A program made the translations under genes and the position numbers. The notes under the pieces were generated by a model. It was given only the letters and a program-made list of their open reading frames with translations, searched no databases and was not told the origin of the DNA. From Oxytricha trifallax (Eukaryota; Ciliophora; Spirotrichea; Sporadotrichida; Oxytrichidae), in NCBI GenBank assembly GCA_000711775.1, contig ARYC01000462.1, positions 1 through 64,000 of the forward strand: a stretch of DNA of 64,000 nt. The letters run 5' to 3'. Position 1 is the stretch's first letter, and every line of letters starts with the position of its first letter. Positions 33,121 through 44,147 of the stretch are shown here, piece after piece.

Positions 33121-34084
33121 TATAATATCTATTTTGGGATTTCAATAAAATGATGTCACAAACTTATAAATTAAAATAGATTTAGTAGAAGTTTAGTGTT
33201 CATATAATTAGTCAATATATTAACTATAATTTAACTATTAAACTCTTATTTTTATAATAAAACTTATAAATAATATAGCTAGTAAAGAAATTACTTCAAA
33301 TTCAGTTTGACACAATAGACTAGATTTAAGAAATGTAATATTAATTAATAATCAATTCAAATTTACAAAAACTTTTTATAAATGTAACCTAACTGTTTAC
33401 AAAATTTTAACTATTCTTGATTGATGTGGAATCATTTATATTTTTAAGTTAAATCATTAATAAAATTAAGTAAAATCTATGAAAAAAATGTAAATTTCTT
33501 TGCAATAATCTTTTTAACATGTTATTAATATTTAAGAAGTGTTCGATCTGCTCCAAATTGACATTTTTATTTTTTATTTTAACTATAAATGAAATACAAT
33601 CTTAGGCATTTACTTTTATAAATTTTAATTTCTTTTTTATCCACTATCTATTTAAACTCATTAATTAACAATTTTAAACATATAATCTGCTTTAAAATAT
33701 AACTAATATAAATATTTGTGTTTGATAAATATTATACGAACTAAGATCTCGGCTTTTTAATTTTAGTGCTAGATGATAGGATTCCTAAAAAATCTTTTCA
33801 GATATTTATTTTCATTATAAATTGTTTTTAATAACTTACTCAACTGTTTAAATAATTCAACAGCAGATGTCTTAAGTTTAACTACAAATTTACAAATGAA
33901 TAATTTTAAATTAAATACTGGCTTAGTTATTATAATCTCAATTGTATATAAAAAAGATCTTTGTTTGCACGACTTTAGTAACTAATAAATTGAATTCATC
34001 TGGCTCTGCAATTTCAATATTTTTTATTGCTAAAATGGATAATAAAAACATCATATAGAATAACTATTATAATTGATAAAACAC
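33121..34084. other. AT-rich spacer, probable IES
   Basis: No coding-like frame. It separates segment 2 from later coding pieces of the apparent gene. Confidence 0.35.
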
Positions 34085-34320
34085 AAACTTTAGGTAATTT
34101 CTACTCCTGCTTTGAACTACAGTTTCACCAACTTAGTGGCAGTTAGAATTTTTCTGATTAATAATCTTTTAAAATTGTAATTTTTAGGTTGTTGTTGTTA
34201 GGAATGTAGTACTAGCAGTTGAAGTTAGAGTTTTAGTAGTAGAATATTTTGTTATCGTCTGAGTATTTCTTATCATTAATCTTTGAGATAAAATCAAAAA
34301 CCTGATGTCTAAAAGTGGAA
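34085..34320 (+). CDS. Possible gene segment 3, Gln/Leu-rich
   Basis: Short open frames with coding-like composition (GNFYSCFELQFHQLSGSQNF; near 34190 LLLLGMQYQQLKLEFQQQ). The two parts are not in one frame and no junction repeat was established. Confidence 0.25.
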
Positions 34321-34519
34321 CAATTTCATATAATGTTTGCCATTTTTGAATAAAAATAATTTAGTTTATAATAACAAATTAATATTTAAATCTAATATTG
34401 TAATAGTATGTAAATCCAATAAATCAATAACCTATCCTGATATAATTATGATTTATAAAAGGAAATTAATGATTTTAATCAAAAACTTAATATATTAAAA
34501 AATATTCGTATAGATTAGA

Positions 34520-34728
34520 CGAAGGTGGAGATTGAGCACTCACTTAAAATGTAAGTTACAAAAAGAATATCTTTAATTTTTATTTTTAGTGGCTCCACCT
34601 GGTAAGATCACAGGTGCAGCTGAACAGATGCTTCGCAGAGTGAAACAGAGAAGGGACTTAAAAGACTCTCCTAATACAAGTGATGAAGATGACTATGGTG
34701 ATGAGGAAGATGAAACACTTTATTAGAT
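34520..34728 (+). CDS. Last gene segment with 39-nt intron and acidic tail
   Basis: RRWRLSTHLK, intron 34551-34589 (GTAAGT...TTTAG), then LAPPGKITGAAEQMLRRVKQ and an acidic end SPNTSDEDDYGDEEDE. Much richer in GC than the flanks. No TGA follows soon after 34728, so the coding end may lie in another segment. Spliced reading is consistent with a nuclear or nucleic-acid-binding protein; family unknown. Confidence 0.5.
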
Positions 34729-35719
34729 ATTTCCATTTTTTATTTGTGTTATAAGTATACTGATTAAATTCAATATAATTCTTAATTCACTAAATTTTCC
34801 AAATTATAAATTATGAATAACATTACTAGATCGGAAATTTACTTAATTTTAAGATTACTATAGAGTAAATAATTAGTAAATGAATAAAATATTTGATTAG
34901 ATCTCAATATAGAATTTATATTATATCCATTTATTCAATCAAAATATATAATTACTTAAAAAGTTTATTAGATATTTTTTGATTAGCTATAAGAGTTCCG
35001 GCTTAAGTTAAAATATCGCTAGAATGAACTAATATATCTCCAGAAAATAAGGTTTCTCATTAAGAATTTCAATATTAAGTGTGTACTTTATATTTACTAC
35101 CTAATTCCATTTTTGTTGGAATATGAGAAAATTATCTAATTAATTAAGCAGCTCATAAATTATTTTACTTTTTACATTTTCAATAAAGGCATTTATTTAT
35201 ATTTTTTACCTATACTGCATTTATATTGTTTAAGTGAGTAATATTATTATTATATTTATAATTATTACTTTGATTGCTCAAATTAATAATAGACCAAAGA
35301 AAATGCTCTAAATTCTTTAACTAATTAAATAATTTTATCAAAAGCATTTTAAATCTGATTTCAACAAAAGTGTGTTTGAACGTAATATAATTATTTCCTA
35401 AGGGAAGATTTCAAAGAAAATATATTTGACAAGAAAAAACATTGAAAATAATTATACTTAGATTTTTATTTTTTATAAGATAAATTATTTGAAGATAATA
35501 ATTATCTTAAAAGTAAAAATTTGATTAAAAAGTTGAATAATATAAAAGAATGTAAAAAATAGGATAAAAATAAATAAAATAAACTACCAGATTGAATATA
35601 TTTATTTGTACATTCTTTGAAGTTTAAAAGCTATTGCCTGTTGTTTTATTTTTAACTTGATTTAAATTAGGTTCTAATATTTATAACTTAATCGTAAATA
35701 TAGAATTACTTGAGCAGCA
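34729..35719. other. AT-rich spacer
   Basis: No gene seen. Confidence 0.35.
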
Positions 35720-36511
35720 TTAAAAATGAATAATCTTCCTACCAGTTACCTCAGGCCTCTATTTCTCATAATTGTTGTTCTAATTCGTGGGACTGATGAT
35801 CACTTATTTGGGTTACTATAGGTAATGGAGGTGCAGTCATTGACCATTTTGCTGCATTCAATTTTGAAGATGCCTAGCTGAAAGTATACCTTCTCTTTGT
35901 TCATGATGAGTATTAGATCTTTGTCTTGTTGCAGATAGGATATTGATTACTGTTATCAAAGCTTCTAGAAGCTATACTTTGATTAGCAGGATGCTTATGA
36001 AAAGATACATTTTTACTTCCCACTTCAAGATAAATTAGCAACGTCGTTCTCTTAGAGTTTTTTTCCACAAAATAATCTTTATATCTACCATTATTAATTA
36101 TATTTATTGATTTTTGGTAATTCTGAGATAACAGTTTTGCAAACGAAAAGGAGGATACGAATGACTGAGGTTCAATCCTAGGAGTACCAATCGACTCAGA
36201 AGACATTTATGATAAATAATAGGAAAAATAGATAATTATAAATATATGATTAAGATTAATTAGGATTCTTATTGTGACAAACAAAAATGGAAATCTAAAA
36301 ACAGTTTCATCATCGAATTACTTAATGCCAATTAGCATAATAATACTCTCTGAATCGTCATCGTATATTACTCCTTCAGTTCTACTTTGAAGTTTGTGTC
36401 TTGCGCAACCTCTACTCTTACCAGCATGGACTTCTACAAAAACATCATTTCAGATATTTATTTTGTAACTTACATTATTTGTGATTGACTCAGAGCCATC
36501 ATCTTAGACAT
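35720..36511 (-). pseudogene. Unidentified coding blocks
   Basis: Minus strand. NDVFVEVHAGKSRGCARHKL and GVIYDDDSESIIMLIGIKQF (36300-36450), MSSESIGTPRIEPQSFVSSF (from 36206), and THHEQREGILSARHLQ plus WSMTAPPLPIVTQISDHQSH (35760-35900). The pieces lie in two or three frames, so IESs, introns or mutations separate them. A GTAAGT near 36475 suggests an intron. Not recognised. Confidence 0.4.
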
Positions 36512-36673
36512 TTTTCTTTTCTTTATTAATCTTAATCAAATATTTATAATTATCTATTTTTCCTATTATTTATCATAATTATCTCACGACAGTGGAATGT
36601 CTTGCTCAAAAATCTGTTTCAGCAGCCAAGATAAGTGAGCATCTCAGTTTGTAAAGCCACTCCATGCTATATT

Positions 36674-37082
36674 TCAGACATATTTCACATTTTTCCGCCT
36701 AATGTCTTGGGCTATAGTCGAAGTGCTCCTTGTAAGTAGCTGTTTTCCTTTTATGTAAATTATACTTTCCTCTGAGAGAATTTTGAAAACAGCCTTGATA
36801 CAGTAGAGATGCCTAGGCAGATTCCTATTGATATTATCAGACTTTCGAATCAGATTTGCTACTCTCAATAAGAAAGCGTCAGGATTCTTGAGTGCTCCAA
36901 TTGCTCACTCAAGGCTATTTTTCATTTCCCCAATTCATATTTGGATTTACTCCGGCAAATTCTGAATCTCTAATAAATGTTTCATTCATAGATGCCAAGC
37001 ATTTTGATAATTCAATTGTGGACGACTTAATCATTGGTAACGTGGTTACAGAAGTTTCTATCACTTCTTCTATTTTAGGCAT
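36674..37082 (-). pseudogene. Unidentified coding block
   Basis: Minus strand, ATG 37082: MPKIEEVIETSVTTLPMIKS, then FAGVNPNMNWGNEK. A shift near 36900 leads into ALKNPDAFLLRVANLIRKSD and LPRHLYCIKAVFKILSEES, ending KNVKYV-TGA at 36674. Clearly protein-like; no family recognised. It could be an upstream part of the gene in 35720-36511. Confidence 0.45.
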
Positions 37083-39262
37083 TGTGTTTGATTAAATATT
37101 TTTCAATCAAAGTAAATTGATTGCATCATGCTCTTTTAATACCCAAAGCATCAATTTCAACTTAAAGCAAGAAATCATAGATCGCAAACAGCTATATGAT
37201 TTGCTGGCACTGTTTGGAATGCAGTACATTAACAAGTAACTGTTGGTGTAAGCAAAATCTCATATCTCTTTTACACTTTTGACTTATTATTTCCTTTCAT
37301 TGAGTAAGAATTATGATGAGTTGTATTTTAATTAAGCCACATTCTTCCATATATTCTCTTTTAGAGGTAAGTGATCTGTCCATTATTTGATATAAAGCAT
37401 TCACTACTGAGTTACCCTTAACAGTAACTGTTGACTTTAATAGATTTAGAAGGTTTTATGCTCTTTATTTCTGTGGAATCCATTAGAAGCCTATATAAAT
37501 ATCTATAAATAAAGAATTAGCTACTATGGTTTATTTTAAGAGTTATTGTTGTCTTTATAACTTAAGATAGATTAACTTTATATTCAAATTCAATATTTTT
37601 TAATTTATACAGGTTTTGAAAAGCAAAGTTATCAAAATAGATGACATTAAAATAACTGCTTAAATCTTTATTTATTTTACACAACCCTCTTATTTACATA
37701 AAAAGTATTCTTTTATTAAAAATGCTAAGGATTTAAATTACAATTGAAAATAAAGTAATTGATTGGTACACGAAAGTTTATCATTTTAAATTATATGATT
37801 AAGCATATATTTATTTGTATATACCATAGAAGTAGGCAGTGAAATGATTAATATTTAAATCCTTAAAGTTATAACAGTCGATAAAATTGTTTACAACACA
37901 TATCGTTATGCAGGAATTATTGATATCTAGCTTAAATAAAGTTATTAATTTTATGGGTGTTATGCTAGTATTAAACTTATTATCTAAAAATGTATTGAAG
38001 ATATATAAATATTTTTAGTTATAATATTATATATTATTTACAATCGCTATTAATATTACAAGAAATCTTATTAGTGATATGTTTCGAATTAATTTGTGTA
38101 ATTTAACCGTTGAATTAAACGATAATATTTAAATATTATCTAATAAAAACAAGATCAATATATCGGATTTATTCATTAAATTACTGTATTATACTATTAA
38201 AACCTTAGGATAAGCCTTTATTGATTAGCCACTAATAAATTTTAAAAACAAGGAAAATTTAAACGATTTCTGTTCTATTTTTTATTTTTTTGTGCTAATA
38301 ATATAATTGAATAAAATTATATTAGTTAAATTCATTTATTTTGTGTAATATCTAAAGTAATAATAAAATGTGTAATTAGTCAAAATTTAGTGTAGTATAA
38401 TCTGTAAATACAAACTCAGCTTAAATTGAATAACTTATTGCAAAAGATGCGATAATAAATTAAGTTATAACATAAGTAACATATATATAAATAAATTATA
38501 TCAAAGATCATAAAGCTTTCTTGATGAATTTCAGTTAGTATATAATTTTTTGAAAAATTATATACTAACAATTAACCTAACACCAAGTTCATTTATTTGA
38601 GTTATTCAACTTTATTTGGAAATTTTTTTGTACATAAATTTTTAGAAATTTATTTTTATTAGTAGAATCAATTAAAAGAGTAAATACTTTCATAAATAGA
38701 AATTATTATGTAGAAGAGAAGTTTTATTAATAACAGTTACAAAATCTTATATAAAACTAATATTTTAAATGTTTACTCTATAATTTTAATGCTCATGACA
38801 TTCAGTTACTAGAGCAAAGAAACACAACAAAAAGAATTATGATGAAGTTTCTATAATTAAGCAAAGATAGAAATATCCTATACTATTTAAAAACAAACAA
38901 GGTTTAAGAATAACAAATTTATCGCACATTTATTATACTAAATCTTGTAAATAATCACTACTCGCTATACTCATTACATTTGCTTTGCATTAATAAAGCG
39001 ATTCCTTAATTATAAAATAAATTAAAATAAACAATTTCATTTATTGTATATAATTAAAACATAAAGATAAATCATTAACTACTTTGCCATTTTCATAATA
39101 AAAAAATGCGTTTTTATTTATTCTCATTAAATAATTTCTGTTTATTTAATTTTTAAGTTGTAGGATTACCAATATTTTCTCTATTTTATCATTATTGTTT
39201 GTATTTTGCTTAAAATATATTTTGATTTTTCTTAAATATAATTAGTATGAAATATATTGAAG
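37083..39262. other. AT-rich spacer, no gene seen
   Basis: Partly open frames on the minus strand reach 37330. Beyond that, very AT-rich DNA without coding character. Short palindromes occur near 38535-38575 (TATATAATTTTTTGAAAAAT). Confidence 0.35.
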
Positions 39263-39381
39263 AGTATATTTAATATTAAAAGTATTTAATGTGCAATGTA
39301 CAGTTCGTTCAATCATATATGGCATTAACTGTACAAAAAGGTAAGTATATTTATTATTATCATTATTAATTAGTTATGCAG
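39263..39381 (+). repeat. Left inverted repeat of Rep element
   Basis: Pairs with 40877-41001. Internal palindrome around 39299-39336 (TGTACAGTT, 21-nt loop, AACTGTACA). Confidence 0.85.
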
Positions 39382-39419
39382 ATAAGTTTAGACGTTTAAT
39401 TTATAATAAATGAATGTCT

Positions 39420-40865
39420 TCTCCCCCCTGTTTCACTTTAGCTCCCCACTTTCTTAACTCTATTCTCTGCTTCATCCATAGCTGCAGTATCATCTGTGTA
39501 AATCGACTTACGACTCAAGGTCTACCTCGCCATCTCTAACCAATCTGTTGAAGAAGTACTGGGCGAGCCTCTCCTCCCTGAATGGAAATTTCTCAGGCAT
39601 GTTTATCATGCTATTAGTGAATTCGGCGCACAGTATTCTCGTCTAAAATGGCTTCTATTCAATAGAGGGTATTCTACTAAAGGGATCTTAGTTGGAGATC
39701 ACTAGTACCTGGACCCCTTTGTATCGGATTCTGCATTGAAGTGCTTGAGTGTATACATAAAGCCATCGCCCTCGAAGAAAACCTTGATGTTCTAGATCAT
39801 GTCTTGATGGAATAGCGCGTTCAGGTTGACTTCATCCATGATCATCAGCTGTGGTTCAGCTTGCATCTTGGTGGCCTCGGCGCAGTATTGGGAGTTCACG
39901 ATCTTCAACTCTTCGCTTCTGAAAATGTTCTGCACAAATTTCCTGAGAGTGCTCTTCCCTGTGTTTGACTCTCCATAGAACCAGATCACGTAGACTTTGT
40001 GTGGCATTTCCTGAAGAGCAATGGATACAGCTTGTCCACAGCATTAAATTACTTGCATTCCTGTAGATCTTCATCTGTATGCTTTGGGAAATTGGGTTCC
40101 TTCACTTGTGCCTCTTAAAGATAATTCATCAGATGTTGCAACTTGGTCGGTTGGAATTTACTTGCCCTTTCTAGAACCCTTTCGAATTCGAGAGCTGTGT
40201 TGAGAATACTCTTCTTCTTGATAAGTTGATCCCTGATGTCTGGCATGTGCTGATATTTTAAATAGATGTCTCCAACACTAGTTGCTTGGCCGGCCCGAAA
40301 CATGTCAACCTTCTCACCGCATAGGCTACTGCCTGAAGAATCCCTATTCGACATCGGCTGTTTTCTTACTATTTAGCAGTTGATCTTGCGTGATCTAGAA
40401 AGTAGTGGAAATTTTGAGCATCTCCAGCAACAAGCTCTAGCTCCCATAGATCTGCGACCAGTTACCTCAGGTGCACTCTGACGATGATAGCCCCTATGTG
40501 TAGAGAATTGATAGCTCGTCCACCATTACATTTGTCCCTGGTGAAGAACCCTTTTGATAGGCCTACCTTATCTTTTTGGAGATGGATGGATAGCAAGTTC
40601 AGCGACTTTGATTTATGGTGAAGTATCATGATGTGGCTTAGTTTGTTTGCTGATTATTTAATGCAGATGAGAATTGAATGGAACCTCAGCCTGTAGTCTA
40701 TGTTGTCGATTTTTAAAACAAATAAGTCTCTCGTAAGTCTTTGGGAGTTTCTATGTCAGTTGGCTTTTCATTAAATTTGCTTTATAATAACTATCTAGTG
40801 TGCTTTAAGTATTGAGATTGGTTCAAATATTTGAATATTTCATTCTCCCATGTGCTCTGAGCCAT
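39420..40865 (-). pseudogene. Rep-like superfamily-3 helicase gene
   Basis: Minus strand, possible ATG 40865, directly inside the right repeat. Helicase motifs: Walker A GESNTGKST (39948-39974), Walker B MIMDEVN (39825-39845) and motif C VLVISNQDPF (39682-39708). This set and order is that of SF3 helicases of Rep proteins in small DNA replicons (single-stranded DNA viruses, plasmids and their genomic copies). The N-terminal half (40100-40860) should carry a nicking endonuclease, but I could not identify HUH or Tyr motifs with certainty. Frame changes near 40020 and 39750 and TGA codons in the N-terminal half show decay. Which Rep lineage it belongs to is open. Confidence 0.7.
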
Positions 40866-40876
40866 ATTTACTATTT

Positions 40877-41001
40877 CTGCATAATTAATTAATAATGATA
40901 ATAATAAATATACTTACCTTTTTGTTCAGTTAATGCCATATATGATTGTACGAACTGTACATTGTACATGTACATTAAATACTTTTAATATTAAATATAC
41001 T
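40877..41001 (-). repeat. Right inverted repeat of Rep element
   Basis: Reverse complement of the left repeat with a few changes; the internal palindrome has one arm altered (TGTTCAGTT). An extra TGTACA copy makes it slightly longer. Confidence 0.85.
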
Positions 41002-42181
41002 TTTGATAAAATAATTAAATGAGCCATGTTAAATTTGTACATTATCCTTGCCAATTACAGTACATTTTAAAATTAATTACTGTTATTTAATTACACATTA
41101 ATTTATTCTTTTCTAAACCTAATTAGAATTAAAAGCTGCGCTAATACATGGCTGTTACACATACTGTTAAATTGATTTAAATATTTATTTTTCAAATTTC
41201 TCAAATCAATAGTATTTTAATAATAATGATACAGTTTAATAAGTTCTACGTTATATTTTAGATTTACTTTTAATTATTTATATTTCGATTCTCTTATATA
41301 CATGTTTTGCAATAATATACAGGATAATTTGCATTACAATATACAAACGAGCAAATTATTTATGAATACTTAATCAACACGCTTTTGTAATACTCAAGCG
41401 CGATCGTTCAATCTCTCTTTAATTAAATCGACTATTTACACAACCTAGATGCTGTCCAAATGACATTAATTTCTTCATTTACTATATTTTACAATAAGCT
41501 CACAGAAAATCAATATATCAACAAAATCCTAATTTATTGTTGCAAATCTTAATAATAATTAAATTAGCAGCGAATAGACTCATACAAATCAGAGAATTTA
41601 TGTACATTTGCTGTTTAAATGTGGTTAAGTAAGCACTCTACAAACATTCTATATTGTTAACATAATGCTGCTCTTGTTACAATCGCTATAATTTACATTT
41701 TGGTTATATAATAACTTAATTGTTTATTTATAACTTAATATTTTATCAATAACTTATTTGTTTATCTTTTCATTTGATAAATTTTATTATCCGATAATAG
41801 TTGTTAGCTAAAATGTGACCAAGAGCGCAGCAGTAAACCACTCTTTTCAACGATTTAAAATATGTGAAGATTTTATGTTTTTCTTAGTATAGTGTCATAT
41901 TAGTGGCGAAAAGCGATCTTCTCTGTTTCATTATTGACTTTTTATGACATTAACTCAGTCCTTTCACATGTCATTCCGTTGTATCTAATGCTTTGCTCTT
42001 TAATATACTTATATATTGATGTTTTAAAAATATTGCATATGCCAATTTTCTTTACTGGTAATACTAATTACTTCATGATTCAAATAAGTTACATAATGGT
42101 TTTCCTTTAAAATGTTAAAAATTAAGACAAAAAATTAATGACATTTATTAATAAAGAGGCAAAGGATATCTAAAGCAAAAC
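41002..42181. other. AT-rich spacer; transposon-end-like sequence
   Basis: At 41183-41227 a stretch (TTATTTTTCAAATTTCTCAA ... AGTATTTTAATAAT) resembles the right end of the 25.46-kb transposon. Otherwise no gene seen. Confidence 0.35.
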
Positions 42182-42502
42182 ATGACAGATTCAAGATTTC
42201 ATCATGACTCTCAAAATGAATTTTTTATTACTTATGTTACTACCATAAATCTTAGAGATATAGAAAGATTTCACACTGAACAGCGACTATACAATTTTGT
42301 TTTGAAGTTGAGAATTGCTAAGCCATCAGCAATTAAAAGACTTTGTAGTGTAATCATAATAAGTATTTACAACTTAAAATGCTCCTATATTTTATCAAAG
42401 ATAAATGAAAACCTCAGTAAAATAAAAAAAAAACAACCAATTTTCAATACAATATCAATATTAAGTAAGAACAAAAAGAATGTTGCTAAAAGAATTAATT
42501 GA
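42182..42502 (+). CDS. Small hypothetical protein (106 aa)
   Basis: Open from ATG 42182 to TGA 42500 without using TAA or TAG. Starts MTDSRFHHDSQNEFFITYVT; the C-terminal half is Lys/Ile-rich and basic. No family recognised. A chance frame is possible, since its AT content resembles the flanks. Confidence 0.3.
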   Translation: MTDSRFHHDSQNEFFITYVTTINLRDIERFHTEQRLYNFVLKLRIAKPSAIKRLCSVIIISIYNLKCSYILSKINENLSKIKKKQPIFNTISILSKNKKNVAKRIN

Positions 42503-43344
42503 AGAAATAATATATAATATTAAAGATTTATATAAATATTTGATTACTAAATTTTATTTATAATTATAAAAAAGTTAATAAATATAAAAATTTAATTAAT
42601 TTAAAATTAAATTTTAAAAATAAAAATAATCCAATAAAAATTATACTTTTGTAAATCTAAAGACATACTGATTTAATACTATAAAGCCTTAAATACAATC
42701 TTCTAAATAATTAATTATAAAATTATTACTTTAAATATTTAAAATATGCTTTTTAAGGTCAAATTTATAATTATTATGTTGTCGTAAATGGAATAAAAAT
42801 AATTTCATATACTATGCTTTTTTTTAAGTCAAATGTATAATTCTTATCTTGTCCTTTATCGACATAAACTAAAATAACTCTTTTAAGGGAGAAATTATAA
42901 AACAATCAATTAAATATTTAAGACATTAATTAATCATCCCTGTAATATTTTAAACAAGAGACTTATTCATGGGTCTGATTTTACGGTTTTTCAAGAATAT
43001 TACCTTTTATAATTTTGTCAACTATTATTGTTTCTCTAGGCTTGAATTATCTTATTTGACACAACTATTTCATATATAATTTATCATTTTCTCCATTACT
43101 TTATAATTTAGTTGTCTTAAGTCTTAATTATTAGGCTTTTATGTCAAAAATACTTATTGTCATAAGAAATTATACAATTTTAATTTTTCTCCACGAATGA
43201 AACTCCTTTTTAGTTCCTTACTCTCATAATTATTGACTATAATCTCAAATTAATAGGGCTTAGTGGCATTCTATTGGAGAAATTGAATTAAGTGATGTTT
43301 GACAAAAGTAATAGTCGGATATTCGCAAAGCCGACCCTATATAT
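42503..43344. other. AT-rich spacer
   Basis: No gene seen. Confidence 0.35.
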
Positions 43345-43899
43345 TGAGTAAGAATTTAAATATTTACCAGAAATAATCAATTAATCAAGATTTTAATCAT
43401 AGTATTATATAATGATTTAACGAATAAAATAATTAATAACCACACTCTATCCCTAACGAATAAATGGATTAGAGATAGAGTGTGATGGAGTGTGTTTAAA
43501 TATATAAATTATATTATCTTTTAAATATAACATATCATTTTACATAATTAACATTTTAATTTAATTTAATTTATTAACATCATTGCTCTATAATATATTT
43601 CACTTATTTAATGATTAATTTTAAAACTTTCTTATCATTAACAATTATAAATCTTAAATGTATAAATTAATTATTTACTTATTAAATTAAAATGTTAATT
43701 ATGTAAAATGAAATGTTATATTTAAAAGATAATATAATTTATATATTTAAACACACTCCATCACACTCTATCTCTAATCCATTAATCGTTAGGGATAGAG
43801 TGTGGTTTTAATTATTTTATTCGTTAAATCATTATATAATACTATGATTAAAATCTTGATTAATTGATTATTTCTGGTAAATATTTAAATTCTTACTCA
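43345..43899. repeat. Palindrome (555 bp, arms about 220 bp)
   Basis: Arms about 43345-43569 and 43682-43899 match closely. Each arm also contains a smaller inverted pair (CACACTCTATC...GATAGAGTGTG), so each arm can fold on its own. No ORF. Confidence 0.88.
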
Positions 43900-44147
43900 T
43901 TAGCATATAGATTGCTAAACTACCCAAATCTTTTCTAGAACTGTCTATCAGGTAAATCTATGCTTAAAGCGTGCATTCTGTTAGAATTGGGTGAGAGAAT
44001 GGGCAGACGTGCATGATATACCTAATATCGGGGTGATTTTAGCTATTAAGTCAAGTGAGATTTAATTAAGAATCAATTAAGAACCGCATTTTTAAAATTA
44101 TTAATTTAAATTATCTTAATTAAATTTACTAATTGCGTGCTCTAATT

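Larger units (their letters stand above)
39263..41001. mobile_element. Inverted-repeat element with Rep-like helicase gene (1.74 kb)
   Basis: Inverted repeats 39263-39381 and 40877-41001 (about 120 bp) are close copies. Each contains its own palindrome, TGTACAGTT...AACTGTACA, able to fold as a stem-loop with a 21-nt loop. The interior is filled by one minus-strand gene encoding an SF3 helicase. Interior GC is far higher than the flanks. It resembles a small Rep-encoding replicon that acquired, or always had, terminal repeats. Confidence 0.8.
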
